Source: Salvator merianae
Lineage: Eukaryota > Chordata > Lepidosauria > Squamata > Teiidae
Assembly (NCBI GenBank): GCA_003586115.2
Contig: QVOM02000025.1
Coordinates: 48,534,444 to 48,598,443, forward strand
DNA: 64,000 nt
Direction of reading: 5' to 3'
Shown here: positions 45,018 to 56,040 of the stretch, one piece after another
Layout of the letters: each line of letters opens with the position of its first letter
Numbering within the stretch: position 1 is the first letter of the stretch
Translations under genes and position numbers: made by a program
Notes under the pieces: model-generated
Database searches by the model: none
The model's input: only the letters and a program-made list of their open reading frames with translations
What the model was told of the DNA's origin: nothing

Positions 45018-46006
45018 TAGGGATGTGCACGAAGGCACTTTTCACTTTTCGCTTCGCAGGAATGCAAAGCTCCTAAGCTTCATTTTCGTGCGAAAAAATA
45101 CGCACGAAAATGAAGCCCTTCGTTTTCGCGGCGAAGATTTTCGCCGCGAACGGAAGCAGAGAAAACAAGGCGAAGGGAAGAGCTTTGCCTTAATTTCTCT
45201 GCTTCGGATTGCGCTCGCCTCTCTCTCATTCCCCCCCCCCCCAGTCTGTCAGTGTAATGACAGACGGGGGGGAATAAGAGAGAGGCGAGCGCCATCGGAA
45301 GCGGTGAAATCGCGGCAAAGCTCTTCCCTTTGCCTTGATTTCTTCGTTTCCGATGGCGCAGCGCTCTCTCTCACTCCCGCCGCAGTCTGTCAGTGCAATG
45401 ACAGACTGGGGGGGGGGGAATAAGAGAAAGGCGAGCGCCATCGGAAGCAGTGAAATCAAGGCAAAGCTCTTCCCTTTGCCTTGATTTCTTCATTTCCAAT
45501 GGCGCAGCGCTCTCTCTCACTCCCGCCGCAGTCTGTCAGTGCAATGACAGACTGGGGGGGGAATAAGAGAGAGGCGAGCGCCATCGGAAGCAGTGAAATC
45601 GAGGCAAAGCTCTTCCCTTCGCCTTGATAGCTCCGTTTCTGCTGGCTGCTGGCTGCCTCATTCACCCTAGTCTGTCAGCGCTCGCGCTGACAGCCTAGGG
45701 GAGTGAGTCAGTGAGGGGAAGAGAAGGAAAATCAACGGGAAGGGAATCCCTCCCTTCCGTTGAGTTTTCTCCACCACCGCTCGCTGCTGGCTGGCTGATT
45801 CACCCTAGGCTGTCAGCGCCAGTGCTGACAGCCTAGAGAGGTGAGACATCGGCAAATTGCGAAGGTCCCGAAATGCTTTGAAAAATTGAGGGACCTTCGC
45901 AATTCGCATTCGTGATTTCTGTTGCCCTTCGCATTCAATGCGAAGGGCAGGAAATCACGAAATTCGATCGAAAATCGAATGCCACGAAGCTTCGTGCACA
46001 CCCCTA
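45018..46006. mobile_element. young hAT-like foldback element with serial hairpins, perfect target duplication
   Basis: Ends TAGGGATGTGCACGAAGG and CGTGCACACCCCTA, with the octamer CTTGTCAT on both sides (45010-45017, 46007-46014). Copy A (27350-27370) shows the uninterrupted site, ACTTGTCTAGCC. The interior consists of successive imperfect hairpins, listed separately. CpG density is very high. Open frames of 69-132 codons on both strands merely translate the repeated arms; no transposase motif is present. Confidence 0.92.
45165..45850. repeat. array of five hairpins with ~140-bp periodicity
   Basis: Hairpin centres lie near 45255, 45395, 45541, 45682 and 45820, each built on CTGTCAGTG/CA(A)TGACAG or CTGTCAGCG/CGCTGACAG. 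The first three share arms of about 70 bases: AAGCTCTTCCC, TTGCCTTGATTTC, CGATGGCGC, G- or C-rich run, GTCTGTCAG. The last two have different outer arms (CTAG, GGGAATCCCTCCC) but the same central motif. C and G homopolymer runs (45229-45242, 45408-45418) sit opposite each other in arms. Two smaller hairpins follow, at about 45855-45905 and 45926-45950. Confidence 0.9.
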
Positions 46007-46139
46007 CTTGTCATGCCTTTCCCAACATCAGGTATGTATCGGGAGAGGCTGGGTTTGGATTGGGGGAGGCGCGTGCCCGTGGCAGTGCAAACGCTCTATT
46101 CCAGCTAATGGACTACCGGGGTAGTGCGAACAGCCTAAT

Positions 46140-48306
46140 GTGATGTACTATCATGGATCCAGGAAAGTACCTACTGCCAGGTCATCTCCATTTTTGGTGG
46201 CATCAGGCATCTTGCAGTGACTATGTTGACCCACCTCCTGTCAGAATCACCAGTGGAGGTGCATCCTTTGCATTTCTGCCACCCTGTACAGAGGAGACAC
46301 AATTCTGAAGCATTTATTTGCTCTCAAATGGAGACAAGGAGGACACCTTCTTTCTGTGCTGCTTTTCCCATCTATGGTGCCATCACTCAGAAGTGAAGAC
46401 ACAGTCTCTGTTGAATGTAATTAATAAATATCCCCCCCAAAAAAAAAAACCTTTATTGGTTAATCCATTTGAAAAATATATATAAAAAAATAATACAGCA
46501 GTTGAATAAAGGCAATAGTATTACTTTTGTGTAAGCATAGATGCATTCTTATGTATAGCTTTTCGGAAAAAACAAATGCACCTATCAAATCAAGGCCAGG
46601 CAGTGATCATGAAGTGTTGGGATAATTATGAAGGGTCATAGCATCTACTCTCCTCCCCAACTCAGTTTCAATTTATTATGAATCTTTATGGAAGGAAAGA
46701 TGCAATACAATTAGTGTGCCAACACCTCACTGCCCATGTTTCACTGGTTATGCTTGGCACAGAATGCACCTAAATGCAATTAAATTGCCATCTTTTCTTT
46801 AAATAAGTTTATGCACTATATCCAATTAGTGTTTTTTGGACTTTTGGGTTTTTAGAAATGGATGCTTTGAAACACTATGGATCGTTGTGTGTTCCTGCAA
46901 GACCAAGACTAAGTAGAAATAAAAAAAAAACAACCCTGATGCTTTCCAGATAAATTAACCCCATATCAATCCCTACTGGAATGGTTTTTGCAAGGATTAG
47001 AGAAAAAGACCTTCCAGTAGAGGAGGTGGAGAAATATACCTTAGTGAATATTATGAAAGTAAATGAAGATAGCTTTTTTTTTTTCTTGGCTGAGTGATAC
47101 TGTAAAATTGAGAGTTGAATCTAATAGGGATGACATTTGGGTTCTGCTTCAAACAGCAAAATGTCTTTGCCCAACATTGTAATAAAGAACATAGCTATAC
47201 AGTAATGTTTTGATCCAATTATTATCATTCCTATATATCTCTTGCATGGCTCATACATCACTTCAAGGAAATGAAAAGTCTCAGGATCATTCAAGGGAAC
47301 CTAAGGGGAAAACACAAGTTCCATGGCTTCTGAATTTTTCCTGCCAAACAACTGAACCATGACTTAGCTTCAGCTTTGCAAGCAGATAAAAATGGAGGAA
47401 AACAGTAAAGAGAAGCAAGCATGGCAGCTCTGATAATTCAGCCTCACATATGAAAGTCTACCCTGTGCTGAGAAGTGTACTTGGCTTGAAAAGTGATAAA
47501 ATAGCTAGCCTGACAACTTTGGCCTGATATTGAGGTGAGTCTTAAATAATGAAAGTGAAAAGTATGGCCATAAAAAAGGTGATAATATAAAGCCAAACAA
47601 TTGCCATGTGATTTCTTCTTTTTTTATAACTTTTCTTTATTCCATTTTAAGGTTCAGAGAAGCAACTTTCTACTATCTATTAGAGTTGTGACTGAAATTG
47701 TGGTATTATAATTGCAGACAGGTGGTGACAACTGCTAAGAGCGTTAGGCTACTGACAAAAGTATTTGATGGTGTGTAGATTTATCGAATAGCTATGCATT
47801 AAAAAGTAAGCAGTAATGCTTGCTTTAGACAAAAGTTGTTTTCAGTTGTTTAACACTATTCCCATCATCCCTCGCTATTAGCCATGATGGTTAAAGATGA
47901 AGAGAGCCATGTTGGTTGCTAATGCTTTAGATAATGGACACAGAAGTTACTATTCACTTAAATAACATTACTTTCCAGTATCTTCACTGTCAAAGAAATT
48001 ATAAACATTGTATTTTACAGGAAAGAAAAAAAAAAGATGTTCCTCTAGCTCAGACCAGCATCATATCTAATATAGAAGTCTGTTTGCGTAGCATCTATAG
48101 CAGCACATGAACACTAAGTTTTCAATGGTTAGTATGTAGATATATTTCATGTGTATTTGTAGAGGTGTTTGTATAGCCTTGTCCAATATGGAACCCAGGC
48201 AGGGCAAGCCACCTTACCAAGATTGTCTTCAACTGCACAAGACCCCATGTGCAGGTGTGGCAGCATCTTGAGCCAGTGGTGGCTATTTATCATGCTACAC
48301 TGTTCA
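46140..48306. other. no gene seen; candidate conserved non-coding stretch 46660-46860
   Basis: Unique DNA after the transposon. 46660-46860 is repeat-free and dense in TTTATTATGAATC, ATGCAATTAAATTGCC and CCAATTAGTG words. A-rich runs lie at 46440-46450 and 46921-46930. Confidence 0.25.
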
Positions 48307-48385
48307 GGGCATTTTCACACTTACCACATTAGAACAGGATAATTATCCTGTTCAAACATGGAATTGACTATGCAGTGTGCACACT
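48307..48385. mobile_element. left end of a GC-rich DNA transposon, cut by or fused to the next copy
   Basis: GGGCATTTTCACACTTACC, then an inverted pair around GGATAATTATCC, then TGCAGTGTGCACACT. The same left-end arrangement is at 19549 and 63741. At 48386 a second complete left end begins. Confidence 0.7.
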
Positions 48386-49502
48386 GGGCCTGTTCACACT
48401 TTGCACTGTAGTATGAGCTAATTAGCCCATTCTATGGTGGAATAGACTCCATCTGCATGATGGGACCTAATAACTCACCTGAAACCAGCTACCAGTGTTC
48501 GTATGTGTGAACAGCGGTAGCCATGCTTGATCCTTGCCATGACAGCAGCCAGCAAGTGGCAGCAGCCCCATGCATGTGCGTGCATACGTGCAATGGGCAA
48601 TGGAGCCTACCCCTTCTCACAGGCCTGAATCGGCTCACAGGAGGCCCCAGTTGGGTCCACAATGCCGCGAATGGGCCTGGGACTCTGGATGGGCCCACAC
48701 TGTGCCCCATCCAGCATTCTGGTGCCCGATTGCCGGCACGAAGGGTGCTCGCCACAGCAGCAGCCTGCAAGTATTAAGCCACTGCCATGGCAACTGAGAA
48801 CACGTGCAGTGCGCAGGCGCAAGGCAGATCATGCCATAGCACCATTGGCCCTACCTGATTGGGCTTGCGGTGCCCTGATCACACCCATGGTGCCTGATCG
48901 GGACAACTTGATCACCCCAATTGGACCAGGAGGCCTGATTGGGATGCCGCGGGCCTGATTGGGAAGGCATGATTGTTCTACAGTGAGGGGCCCAATGAGC
49001 AGACATGATCCACCTTACACCTGTGTACTGCATGGGCCTCCCAGTCACCATGGCTGTGGCCTGACACTTGCAGGCTGCTGCTGTGGCAACTGTCCTTCAT
49101 GCCCACAATCGGACACCAGGCCGCCAGATGGGGTGCAGTGTGGCCCCATGTGGCATCCCAGGCCTGATTGCGGTGTCATGGGGCCAATTGGGGCCTTGCG
49201 TGAACGGGTAGGCCCCATTACCCTTTACACATGTGTGATCTCGAGATCACACATGCTTGGTAGTGGGCTCATTGCCCAGAAGATGGCCGCTTCCATGGTG
49301 CAAGGTAAGTGTGAATGGATCCTTACCTGAAGCTAGATTTGAGCTTCATGTAAGGATTCAGACAGATACTTACTGCACCAGTGGTAGTAGTGATCGGCAG
49401 TAGATGAGGTCTACTCGCAGTTGCTGCAGCCGTCTTCTAGTGCGAACGCACTTGCCTAGCAAGCATGCCTCATGCTTGCTACTGTGAAGTCTGAACAGGC
49501 CC
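48386..49502. mobile_element. non-autonomous GC-rich DNA transposon (copy E), 1117 bp
   Basis: Left end GGGCCTGTTCACAC, right end TCTGAACAGGCCC. The interior (48590-48790) follows copy D at 40440-40640 closely: CAATGGGCAATGG, GGCCTGAATC/TGGGC, CAGCATTCTGGTGCCCGATTG. Repeated TGATTGGG words fill 48850-48970. ACT and TCT flank it, not a clear duplication, so the two heads may come from one insertion next to another. Confidence 0.82.
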
Positions 49503-51649
49503 TCTGTCATCTCTGTGTGGCCATAGTCATACTATGGCTTTAAAAATGGTAAATTGGCATGGTATCCCCTAAAAGAACAATCAGGCAACAAACAAAACAA
49601 AACAAAACAAAACACCTGCAGACAAAGGTTAGCCCAAATTACAACACAGACTTTATTAAAAACAAGAAAGATTCAAAACTGACATAAAAATACAAGAATG
49701 ACAGCTTTAACAGCACTCAGGTGAGTGAGTGAGCTGTCAAGACTATAGCATAGTGTACAGTTCCTATACAGCAAGAGCTAAAGTTCTTACTCTTTGCAGC
49801 ATACCACACATGCAGAAGGGGTCAAATCAGGTGTAAACCTCCCTAGGAGTGCCTTTTCATGAATGAAATGGTCAATTTTTTTACACATTGCAACAAAAAG
49901 GAGTAGATAGAGGGGGGGGGAGGTGAAATCTGTCCTAACCTAACAATGGAAGACCCTATTTTGGCCAGGAACAGCTAGTTCCCACCCTCAGAAATGAAGA
50001 GAGTTTGCAATTATTGGTTTGCTGCTGGTGAGAAAGCTCCATGGTCCAGTGAAGTTTCAAGGCAGAATTGTCAAACCTCGAAAGGGCACAACTCTGTAGT
50101 CTTCATTCTGGTGCCTTAGCCAAGGCACAGATCAGATGGGCAAAGTGCAAGTGAGCAAACCTGGTTTGGGCTGAAGCAGCAAACCAGCAGGCAAATGCCA
50201 AGCAGAGTTTATTGGGTAGCACAGTAACAATTTCAAAGTGACAGCAACAGATCATGGAGTTGATCTGTGATAACAGATTATACCAGGCAGCTTCTCATGT
50301 GGATTTGTATGCACATGTGGACCTGGAGGCCGTCCCAAATCCTAGGATCTGCCCAAGGGTGGGACTAATGGGTTGTGTTAATGGAAGTCAATGTGCAAAC
50401 TCTGGCAGGAAAAACATGAAGGGGAAGGGGCAAGTGATGTGGTGCTTGTGTCACAGTTCTTCATATTGGTGCTTCCTTCCACCTGGGTGAACATGCTTAG
50501 CTGCAGGAACACACCTCTGGAAAATGTTGATGAGCTTAATTGGGTGACATTTACCTCAAACAAATCATTTGGTTGGAACCAGTTTCCAGTCAAATTTCAA
50601 TGCTTCTGCCTTTCATTCTTAATAAGAATCTTTCCAGATGTATATCCAAATATATTGTTAACAATAGGTTGGTCTAGGATGCCAAATACACCTTGATGTT
50701 AACTTTTTCAAATTGTGCAGGAACACGTCAGCTACCATCAAGCCATCTGAGTGGATTACTTCCTGAGGCTGGACTTCCTTTCTGATTCAGACCTGCTTAT
50801 ACAGATGTCTCTGTTCCAAATCCTTTTGTTTTAGGCAGAGTCTCTTTTTTGGGGGGCAATATTTTCCTGTTCCTTTTAAAAATCAGTCTGATTTTCCCAA
50901 TATAGATTCTGGTGAACAAAGATAGATCCTGGTCTAATACAGAGATCCAGGCTTTCTGGTCTAATTTTCTCTACATTAAACCTATGTATCAATTGTATTT
51001 ATTATGACAATGTCCAGTTATGTGGTCCAGAGGTGTCTATACTTTGTCTTTTGGTGGCACAGCACTCTTGAGACTTTAGGATTAGGAGCAGAAAGAGTAA
51101 TATTTGATTTATTATTGTTGTTGCTGTTGATTTACAAAGACTGGACATGGATATTCCAGGGGAAGGTAAGGATTTTTCCCCTTGTGGAAAAAACTGTCCT
51201 TTTATGACAAAACAGAACTTTTGTCTGTGAGAAGGAGAGCAGCCTAGACCTTTGACTGGAAGAGCTGCTATGAAATATCAGAAAGCCAGGGAAAATCATG
51301 GGACTCTGTAACCAGTTTAAGAAAAGAAAAGTAAAGTAAAAAGAAAGTAAAGGAAATGCTGAACAAAATAGGTTCAGCCAACTAGTTGGACCTTTCTAGT
51401 GCTACATGTATTTGTTATATTTTCAGGCCTACACAAGAACACACTTCCACAATCATTTTAAACTTGTGACTTTACAATTTTGTGCAAGAATGACCTTGAA
51501 CATTAAATCCATGGAGGAACAATGCCAAAGGTTGACAACTTGTATTGACCCATCAATTAAAGTTGTGGTGAGAAGTTCCACAGGGGAACAGAGGAACCCT
51601 TGATGCATTAACAAATGGTTCTGTTTATCCTAAGAAAAGCAGATTAGAA
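49503..51649. other. no gene seen; (AAAAC)n at 49590-49613
   Basis: Unique DNA with one AAAAC pentamer run. The plus-strand frame 50391-50696 (101 codons) has no recognised domain. Confidence 0.45.
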
Positions 51650-51801
51650 CCCTCATGTACCTCATCGAGTCCCTCATTCAAGGTTCTTGAATAAACTCAT
51701 CCATCAGTGAATAAGAAGATTGGTAATTGGCTAAAGGACAAAAACAAGATATAGTAATAAATTGGCAATTTTCAGAGTTAGGAAAGTAAAAAAAAAGTTG
51801 G

Positions 51802-52740
51802 GTTCCCCAAGGTTCAGTATTGAGACCTGTGCTTTTTAATGTATTCATAAATGATCTTGAAATAGGGGTAAGCAATGAGATAGCATAGTTTGCTGATGAG
51901 TATAAATTGTTCAGGATAGTAATAGCTGAAAGAGATTGTGAAGACCTTTAGACGGATTTCTAGACATTGAGTGAGTGGGCAGCAAAATGGTAAATGTGTT
52001 TCAACTTTAGTAAGTGCAATGTGGTGCACATTGGGACTAAAAATTCAAATCATACTTATGAACTGATAAAATTATAAAATTCAAATCACACTTGTGGTTT
52101 CTGAGTTTTCTGTGACAGACAAGGAGAGGGATCTTGTGGCTCTTGTGGACAGCCCAATAAAAATGTTGACCCAGTGTGCAGCATTAGTGGGGGGAAAAAA
52201 TCAAACCCGGGAGAATTAGGAAGTACATAGAAAATAAGTCAGCAAGCATCATTGTGCCTCTTTATCAATTTATGTTAAGGCCACATTTGAAATATTGAAT
52301 ACAATTCTTGACACCAGACTTTAGAAATAATATTGTGGAACTGGAAAAAGTGCATGAATGGGGAACCAGAATGTTCAAGAGGAACACTTCCCTTATGAAA
52401 TCAGCTCTGAAGATAAACACATAAATAAATAAATAAATTTGTCCTGATTGAAGTATATAAAATCATGCATAGTGTGGAAAAGGTGTGTGTGTGTGTGTGT
52501 GTATGTGTGTTTGTGTGTGTAGCTGTGTCTATTGCACAACTCTGGAATCAGGGTGCTCTATATGAAGCTGATAAATGAGAAAGTTAGAAGGGAAAGGGTG
52601 TTTTTTGTTTTTTGGGTTTTTGGGGTTTTCTTTCATCACTTCATCAGTCTATGAAATTTACTAGCAGAAGAGGTGGTGACAGTAAGCAGCCTGGATATCT
52701 TTAAGAAAGAGTTAGACAAATTCATATAGGACAGGTGTAT
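51802..52740 (+). pseudogene. CR1 reverse transcriptase remnant
   Basis: From 51802 the frame reads VPQGSVLRPVLFNVFINDLE and, 28 codons on, a TAG stop (51886-51888) where a Lys is usual. It is followed by FADE (51889-51900), the catalytic FADD box with its second Asp changed to Glu. Downstream come words for the HIGTKN, MPLYQFMLRPHLKY and LEKVHE-GTRMFKR blocks in shifting frames up to about 52390. A simple-sequence region and then 52650-52740 (EEVVTVSSLDIFKKELDKF-like) complete the C-terminus. In intact CR1 this enzyme copies LINE RNA at a nicked target. Stops, frameshifts and the changed active site show it is inactive. Confidence 0.85.
52482..52520. repeat. (TG)n microsatellite inside CR1
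   Basis: About 17 TG units with TATG and TTTG interruptions, in the C-terminal coding part of the CR1 remnant. Confidence 0.95.
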
Positions 52741-52770
52741 TAATGACTATTAGAATGGATGCCTAGGTAT

Positions 52771-53113
52771 TAGAAATGTGCACAGTCCCAAAATGCTGGT
52801 TTGGTTTGAATCATGTGGTGTTTGGTTTGAATTCAAACCTGGTCAAATAGTCTCAAACCTGGTTCGAATTCAAACATTGAACAGGTATGAATTTGTTCAA
52901 ATTAAAATAACTTAAAGAATCATTGGCTAAGAAGTCATTTTTAAAGGGCAATTCTGAGTGAACCTGAATTGATTAGAATCAAACTGGGTGGTCCAAACTA
53001 TTTGAGCAAACATCTTCTGGTTCAGTTTGATTTGAGCCAGTCCCTTTGGAACAGGAAGGTGATTCAAACTGGGTCAAACTGGGTCAAACCTAAACTGGTT
53101 TGGCATATTTCTA
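52771..53113. mobile_element. hAT-like element in the CR1 3' UTR
   Basis: Ends TAGAAATGTGCACAGT and GGCATATTTCTA, decayed family ends. The flanks CTAGGTAT and CTACATAC match 5 of 8. The interior is rich in GGTTTGAATTCAAACC palindromes. The reverse complement of 32830-32860 reads through as CCTAGGTACTGCCTCC with no insert, which fixes this boundary independently. Confidence 0.85.
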
Positions 53114-53399
53114 CTACATACTGTCTCCAAGCTGGAGAGACAAGCAGAATGATCTTCCAAAGATAATTTGAAAGGAACCAAGAGCAGGTGAAGATGTTGC
53201 CTGCTTGAAAATGTCCCAAAGTAATTGGTGTGCTACTGTGTGAGACAGGATGTTGGACTAGATGGTTATGGCCTGATCAAACAGAACTTGGCTTATATTC
53301 CTGTGATTTCATCTGGAATTCATTTTAAAAATGCATGGTAAGGCTGGGGACTGTAATCTAACATTAAATAAACAATGCTGCACCGATGAGAGTATTTCT

Positions 53400-53574
53400 G
53401 GCTCTTTCTCTACTGGGTCTTATTCTGGATTATATCCCAAAATAGGGACCTGCCATCCATATGTTAGAGCATCCACCAGGCCTCAGCAGGGTCTTCCATA
53501 GTTTCACTAGTATGCGGATGATAGGTCCCTATTCTGTGGTATGATCCTGAACAAGACCTAGTACAGAAAGGGCT
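53400..53574. mobile_element. 175-bp non-autonomous DNA transposon, GGCCCTTTCTGCAC family
   Basis: Starts GGCTCTTTCTCTACTGGG and ends GTACAGAAAGGGCT. The interior keeps CAAAATAGGGACCTGCC at left and AGGTCCCTATTCTG at right. More diverged than the 41571 and 57977 copies; no target duplication found. Confidence 0.8.
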
Positions 53575-54357
53575 AAGATTTCAAAGCAAATGAGTAAGGA
53601 ACTATTTCAATTATTTTTAACAGACAGAACTATGAGAAGCACTTATTGGGGGGGGGGGATCTATCTTTATAAATTTCTTTATAAAATTACCTGTCATTAT
53701 CAATTAATGTCCAAGTTAGAAGAGATTGAACTTTGCATTTTTGAAAATATTATGGCTCTTTGTAGCTTGCATGCATTTAAAAGATGTATTAGAGGCATAT
53801 TTTGGAAGGCAGAATACAATATAGTGAAAAAAATTGTATGGTGATGATAATTTATCAAAGGGTATCAGCGCAGATCTACAGCAATCAAGCAGTTCATAAT
53901 TATCACAGAATTACCACCTGACATACACACATAGTGCAAGAGGGACTTTCTTTTTTCCTTGGCAATGCAGACTCATTCTTCAAAAACTTTTCTGTGTGAA
54001 AAATGTTAAAAGCCTTCACTAGAAGATGAATAATAGCAGAACCAGCTGAAAATCTGTCAAAGCCTAATAGGGTGCCATTACTGTAAAGGCCCTTGACTGA
54101 GTCCAAGACCCATGGACCCATGATATCACACTGAGAGCCATTTGTCAGTATTAATATATAGGTAGGGCAATATGGACATTGCTGATTAATGTGGAAATGC
54201 AACAGAATAATGAAGAAAATCATGAAAAGGTGACATGCTGAGTTAAAGACATTTTACTTTGTTGCCCAAGTGAAGAGTCAAACTGCTTTTAACATTAAGA
54301 AACAACAGGTAAAAGTCAGCAGCAGCTTACTAAATAAAAATGGGTGTCAGCAGGAGA
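53575..54357. other. no gene seen
   Basis: A G run at 53648-53657 is the only simple feature. Open frames at 53590-53844 and 53903-54223 have no recognised domain. Confidence 0.5.
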
Positions 54358-54470
54358 CAGGTAAGAAGAACCCAGCTGGATCAGACCAACATTTCTAGTT
54401 CAGTATTGTGTTTTCACAGCAAACAATCACAAGAACAAGACTATGGGAAACTGAGAAGCAGGACATAAGG
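54358..54470 (-). mobile_element. CR1 LINE 3' terminus, antisense fragment
   Basis: AAGAAGAACCCAGCTGGATC then AGACCAACATTTCTAGTTCAG and TTTTCACAGC matches, in order, the left edge of the antisense CR1 at 32640-32715 (AGAGGATCCTGGCTGGATC, CATCTAGTTC, CTCACACAGTGG). Confidence 0.7.
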
Positions 54471-54988
54471 GCACAAAAACACTCTGCCACTTTTGATCTC
54501 CTGCAGTTAGAGGAAATATTCAATAGAAAAATGCTTGGTGTGGGTCAGTGCCTGTGATAAAACCTTGATTGATTTAATAGAAGCATGTAGAACTACTTGA
54601 AAGTAGACATTTAGGAGCCCTATTTTTCAGTTGAACCGCTTTTTCTTTTTTAACAGTCTGTTTCAGGAATCAGCTTGTGACCCAGAAAGACTGGCTGCAG
54701 GAAAGGGAAGCAGCAGCAATTGACTTGCCTTATTTGGCTGATTGGTGCATCAATTTCACACACAGCATTTATGGATCATCAGCTGACACCCAAAGAAACA
54801 CTGAAAGGCACATTTAAAATAGAAGATTAACTTAAAAATGGATTTCCCAGATAGCTACTTGGAACGATATTTTGACTAGTTTTGCATGTCCATACTGTAT
54901 CATTATTATATACTGATAGCCAATGATAGCCACATTCTCTATGGATTTAAAATATCCAAAATGATTCCAAACAGTTCTTATGGAACAA
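54471..54988. other. no gene seen
   Basis: Unique DNA with no recognised feature. Confidence 0.5.
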
Positions 54989-54989
54989 A

Positions 54990-55484
54990 GTCTCTTTCTG
55001 CATTTATCCTGAAGCTGGTTTACAAAGGGTCCAGGTCTCTTCCTCCTGCATGGTAGACTGGTTCAAGGAAGCCCCCACTCCCTGCTCGTTTGCTCCATCT
55101 GCACCAGGCACAGTATAATCCATATCAGGAGGCCAAAACTGAATAAGTTCACCAGTAACTAGTCGGTGGTAAACTGGACCAAGGATGCATGCAGAAATCT
55201 CACAATTTGATGGTCCACTTTATAGAAGGGCCCATTTCAATGGCACAGCAAGATCTCCCAGGAGTGCTAATGCCAAAAAAAATTGTCCCTAGCTATCAGA
55301 GTTTTCAGAGGGTGGCTCTGAAACTTATTTGAGCTCTGGGGCTGGCATACGGGCTAGACCAGAACAATCATCACAATGCTGATGTCCTTATTCCAGTCCA
55401 AGCACAATCCATCACAGATTAGGTATAGATTGTTAGATCTGGACAAGCTGATTTAGATCAGAGGAGGTAAGTGCAGAAAGGCTC
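54990..55484. mobile_element. possible GGCCCTTTCTGCAC-family element, 495 bp
   Basis: GTCTCTTTCTGCATTTATCC at the left and GTAAGTGCAGAAAGGCTC at the right are inverted, flanked by AAA on both sides. The interior differs from the 180-bp copies. Confidence 0.5.
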
Positions 55485-55599
55485 AAAGAGACAGAAACAT
55501 ATTTTTACGATGAGACAAGACTGATGAGATGTTCCTCATTATTTTCAGCTTTGCAGATAGAATAGAATAAACTGCATTAAACTTTGTAAGTTGCTGCTC

Positions 55600-56040
55600 T
55601 TAGGACTTGCTTACACATTATAGCCTAGAATGGTATAACAATACCATCTATGCTGTACAAGATCCCACGGCGTGGCAGCCATCTGCACTGTGAGGACTGG
55701 AACAGCCCCATAGTGGGCCTCCATGTGAGGTGTGGATGGCTGGTATGACCACCATGACAGTGACTGCGGCATCACCATGGTGACTGGGGACATGGTGTAT
55801 GACTGCACAGCCACAGCTGTGCCATCCTCCCACTCGTAGTTTATGGACCTGGAAGATGGTGTGAATGCTGCTGACCAGGAACAATCCAGATGTTCCTGGT
55901 CAAGCTGTGGATAATGATTTTGTTGTTCACTATTAGTAGCATCTGGGAACAGCTGCAGATGTTCCTGGGAAATGCAGCAGTGGGGGCATGAGGGGGCATG
56001 AGGACAGGCCTGTCCAGTGAGTGTCCAGGAGCTCACCAGC
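55600..56040. mobile_element. possible diverged GC-rich DNA transposon
   Basis: Starts ACTTGCTTACACATTATAGC with CCTAGAATGGTATAACAATACC, and has CACCATGGTGACTGGGG and a GC-rich interior, as in other GC-rich copies. The ends are not clear. The 141-codon minus-strand frame here is read as a by-product. Confidence 0.35.

Larger units (their letters stand above)
44559..46136. mobile_element. DNA transposon, GGGCCTGTTCGCAC family (copy B), split by an hAT-like element
   Basis: The left end GGGCCTGTTCGCACTTACC and right end GTAGTGCGAACAGCCT are flanked by AAT on both sides (44556-44558, 46137-46139). Without the nested element at 45018-46006 the copy would be about 580 bp, like copy A at 26918. 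Shared interior words are GACTTCAGACCGG, GGGAGCGGTGCGGATGGG and GCCGCCATTTCGAGCC. A short tandem duplication of GGTTGCGAAGCAGC lies at 44861-44896. Confidence 0.87.
51650..53315 (+). mobile_element. CR1 LINE, sense: reverse transcriptase to 3' end, interrupted by an hAT-like element
   Basis: Starts within ORF2 just before the VPQGSVLGP block and runs through the reverse transcriptase thumb and C-terminal region, 3' UTR and terminus. The 3' UTR matches the reverse complement of 32640-32955: GAATGGATGCCTAGGTA, GTGTGAGACAGGATG, GGACTAGATGG, GGCCTGATCAAAC. The terminus lies near 53315. A (TG)n tract sits at 52482-52520, and the element at 52771-53113 splits the 3' UTR. Confidence 0.88.

Noticed and set aside
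45025..45665. 132-codon plus frame and several minus frames with repeated peptides
   Set aside because: The peptides repeat because the DNA is a hairpin array inside a foldback element.
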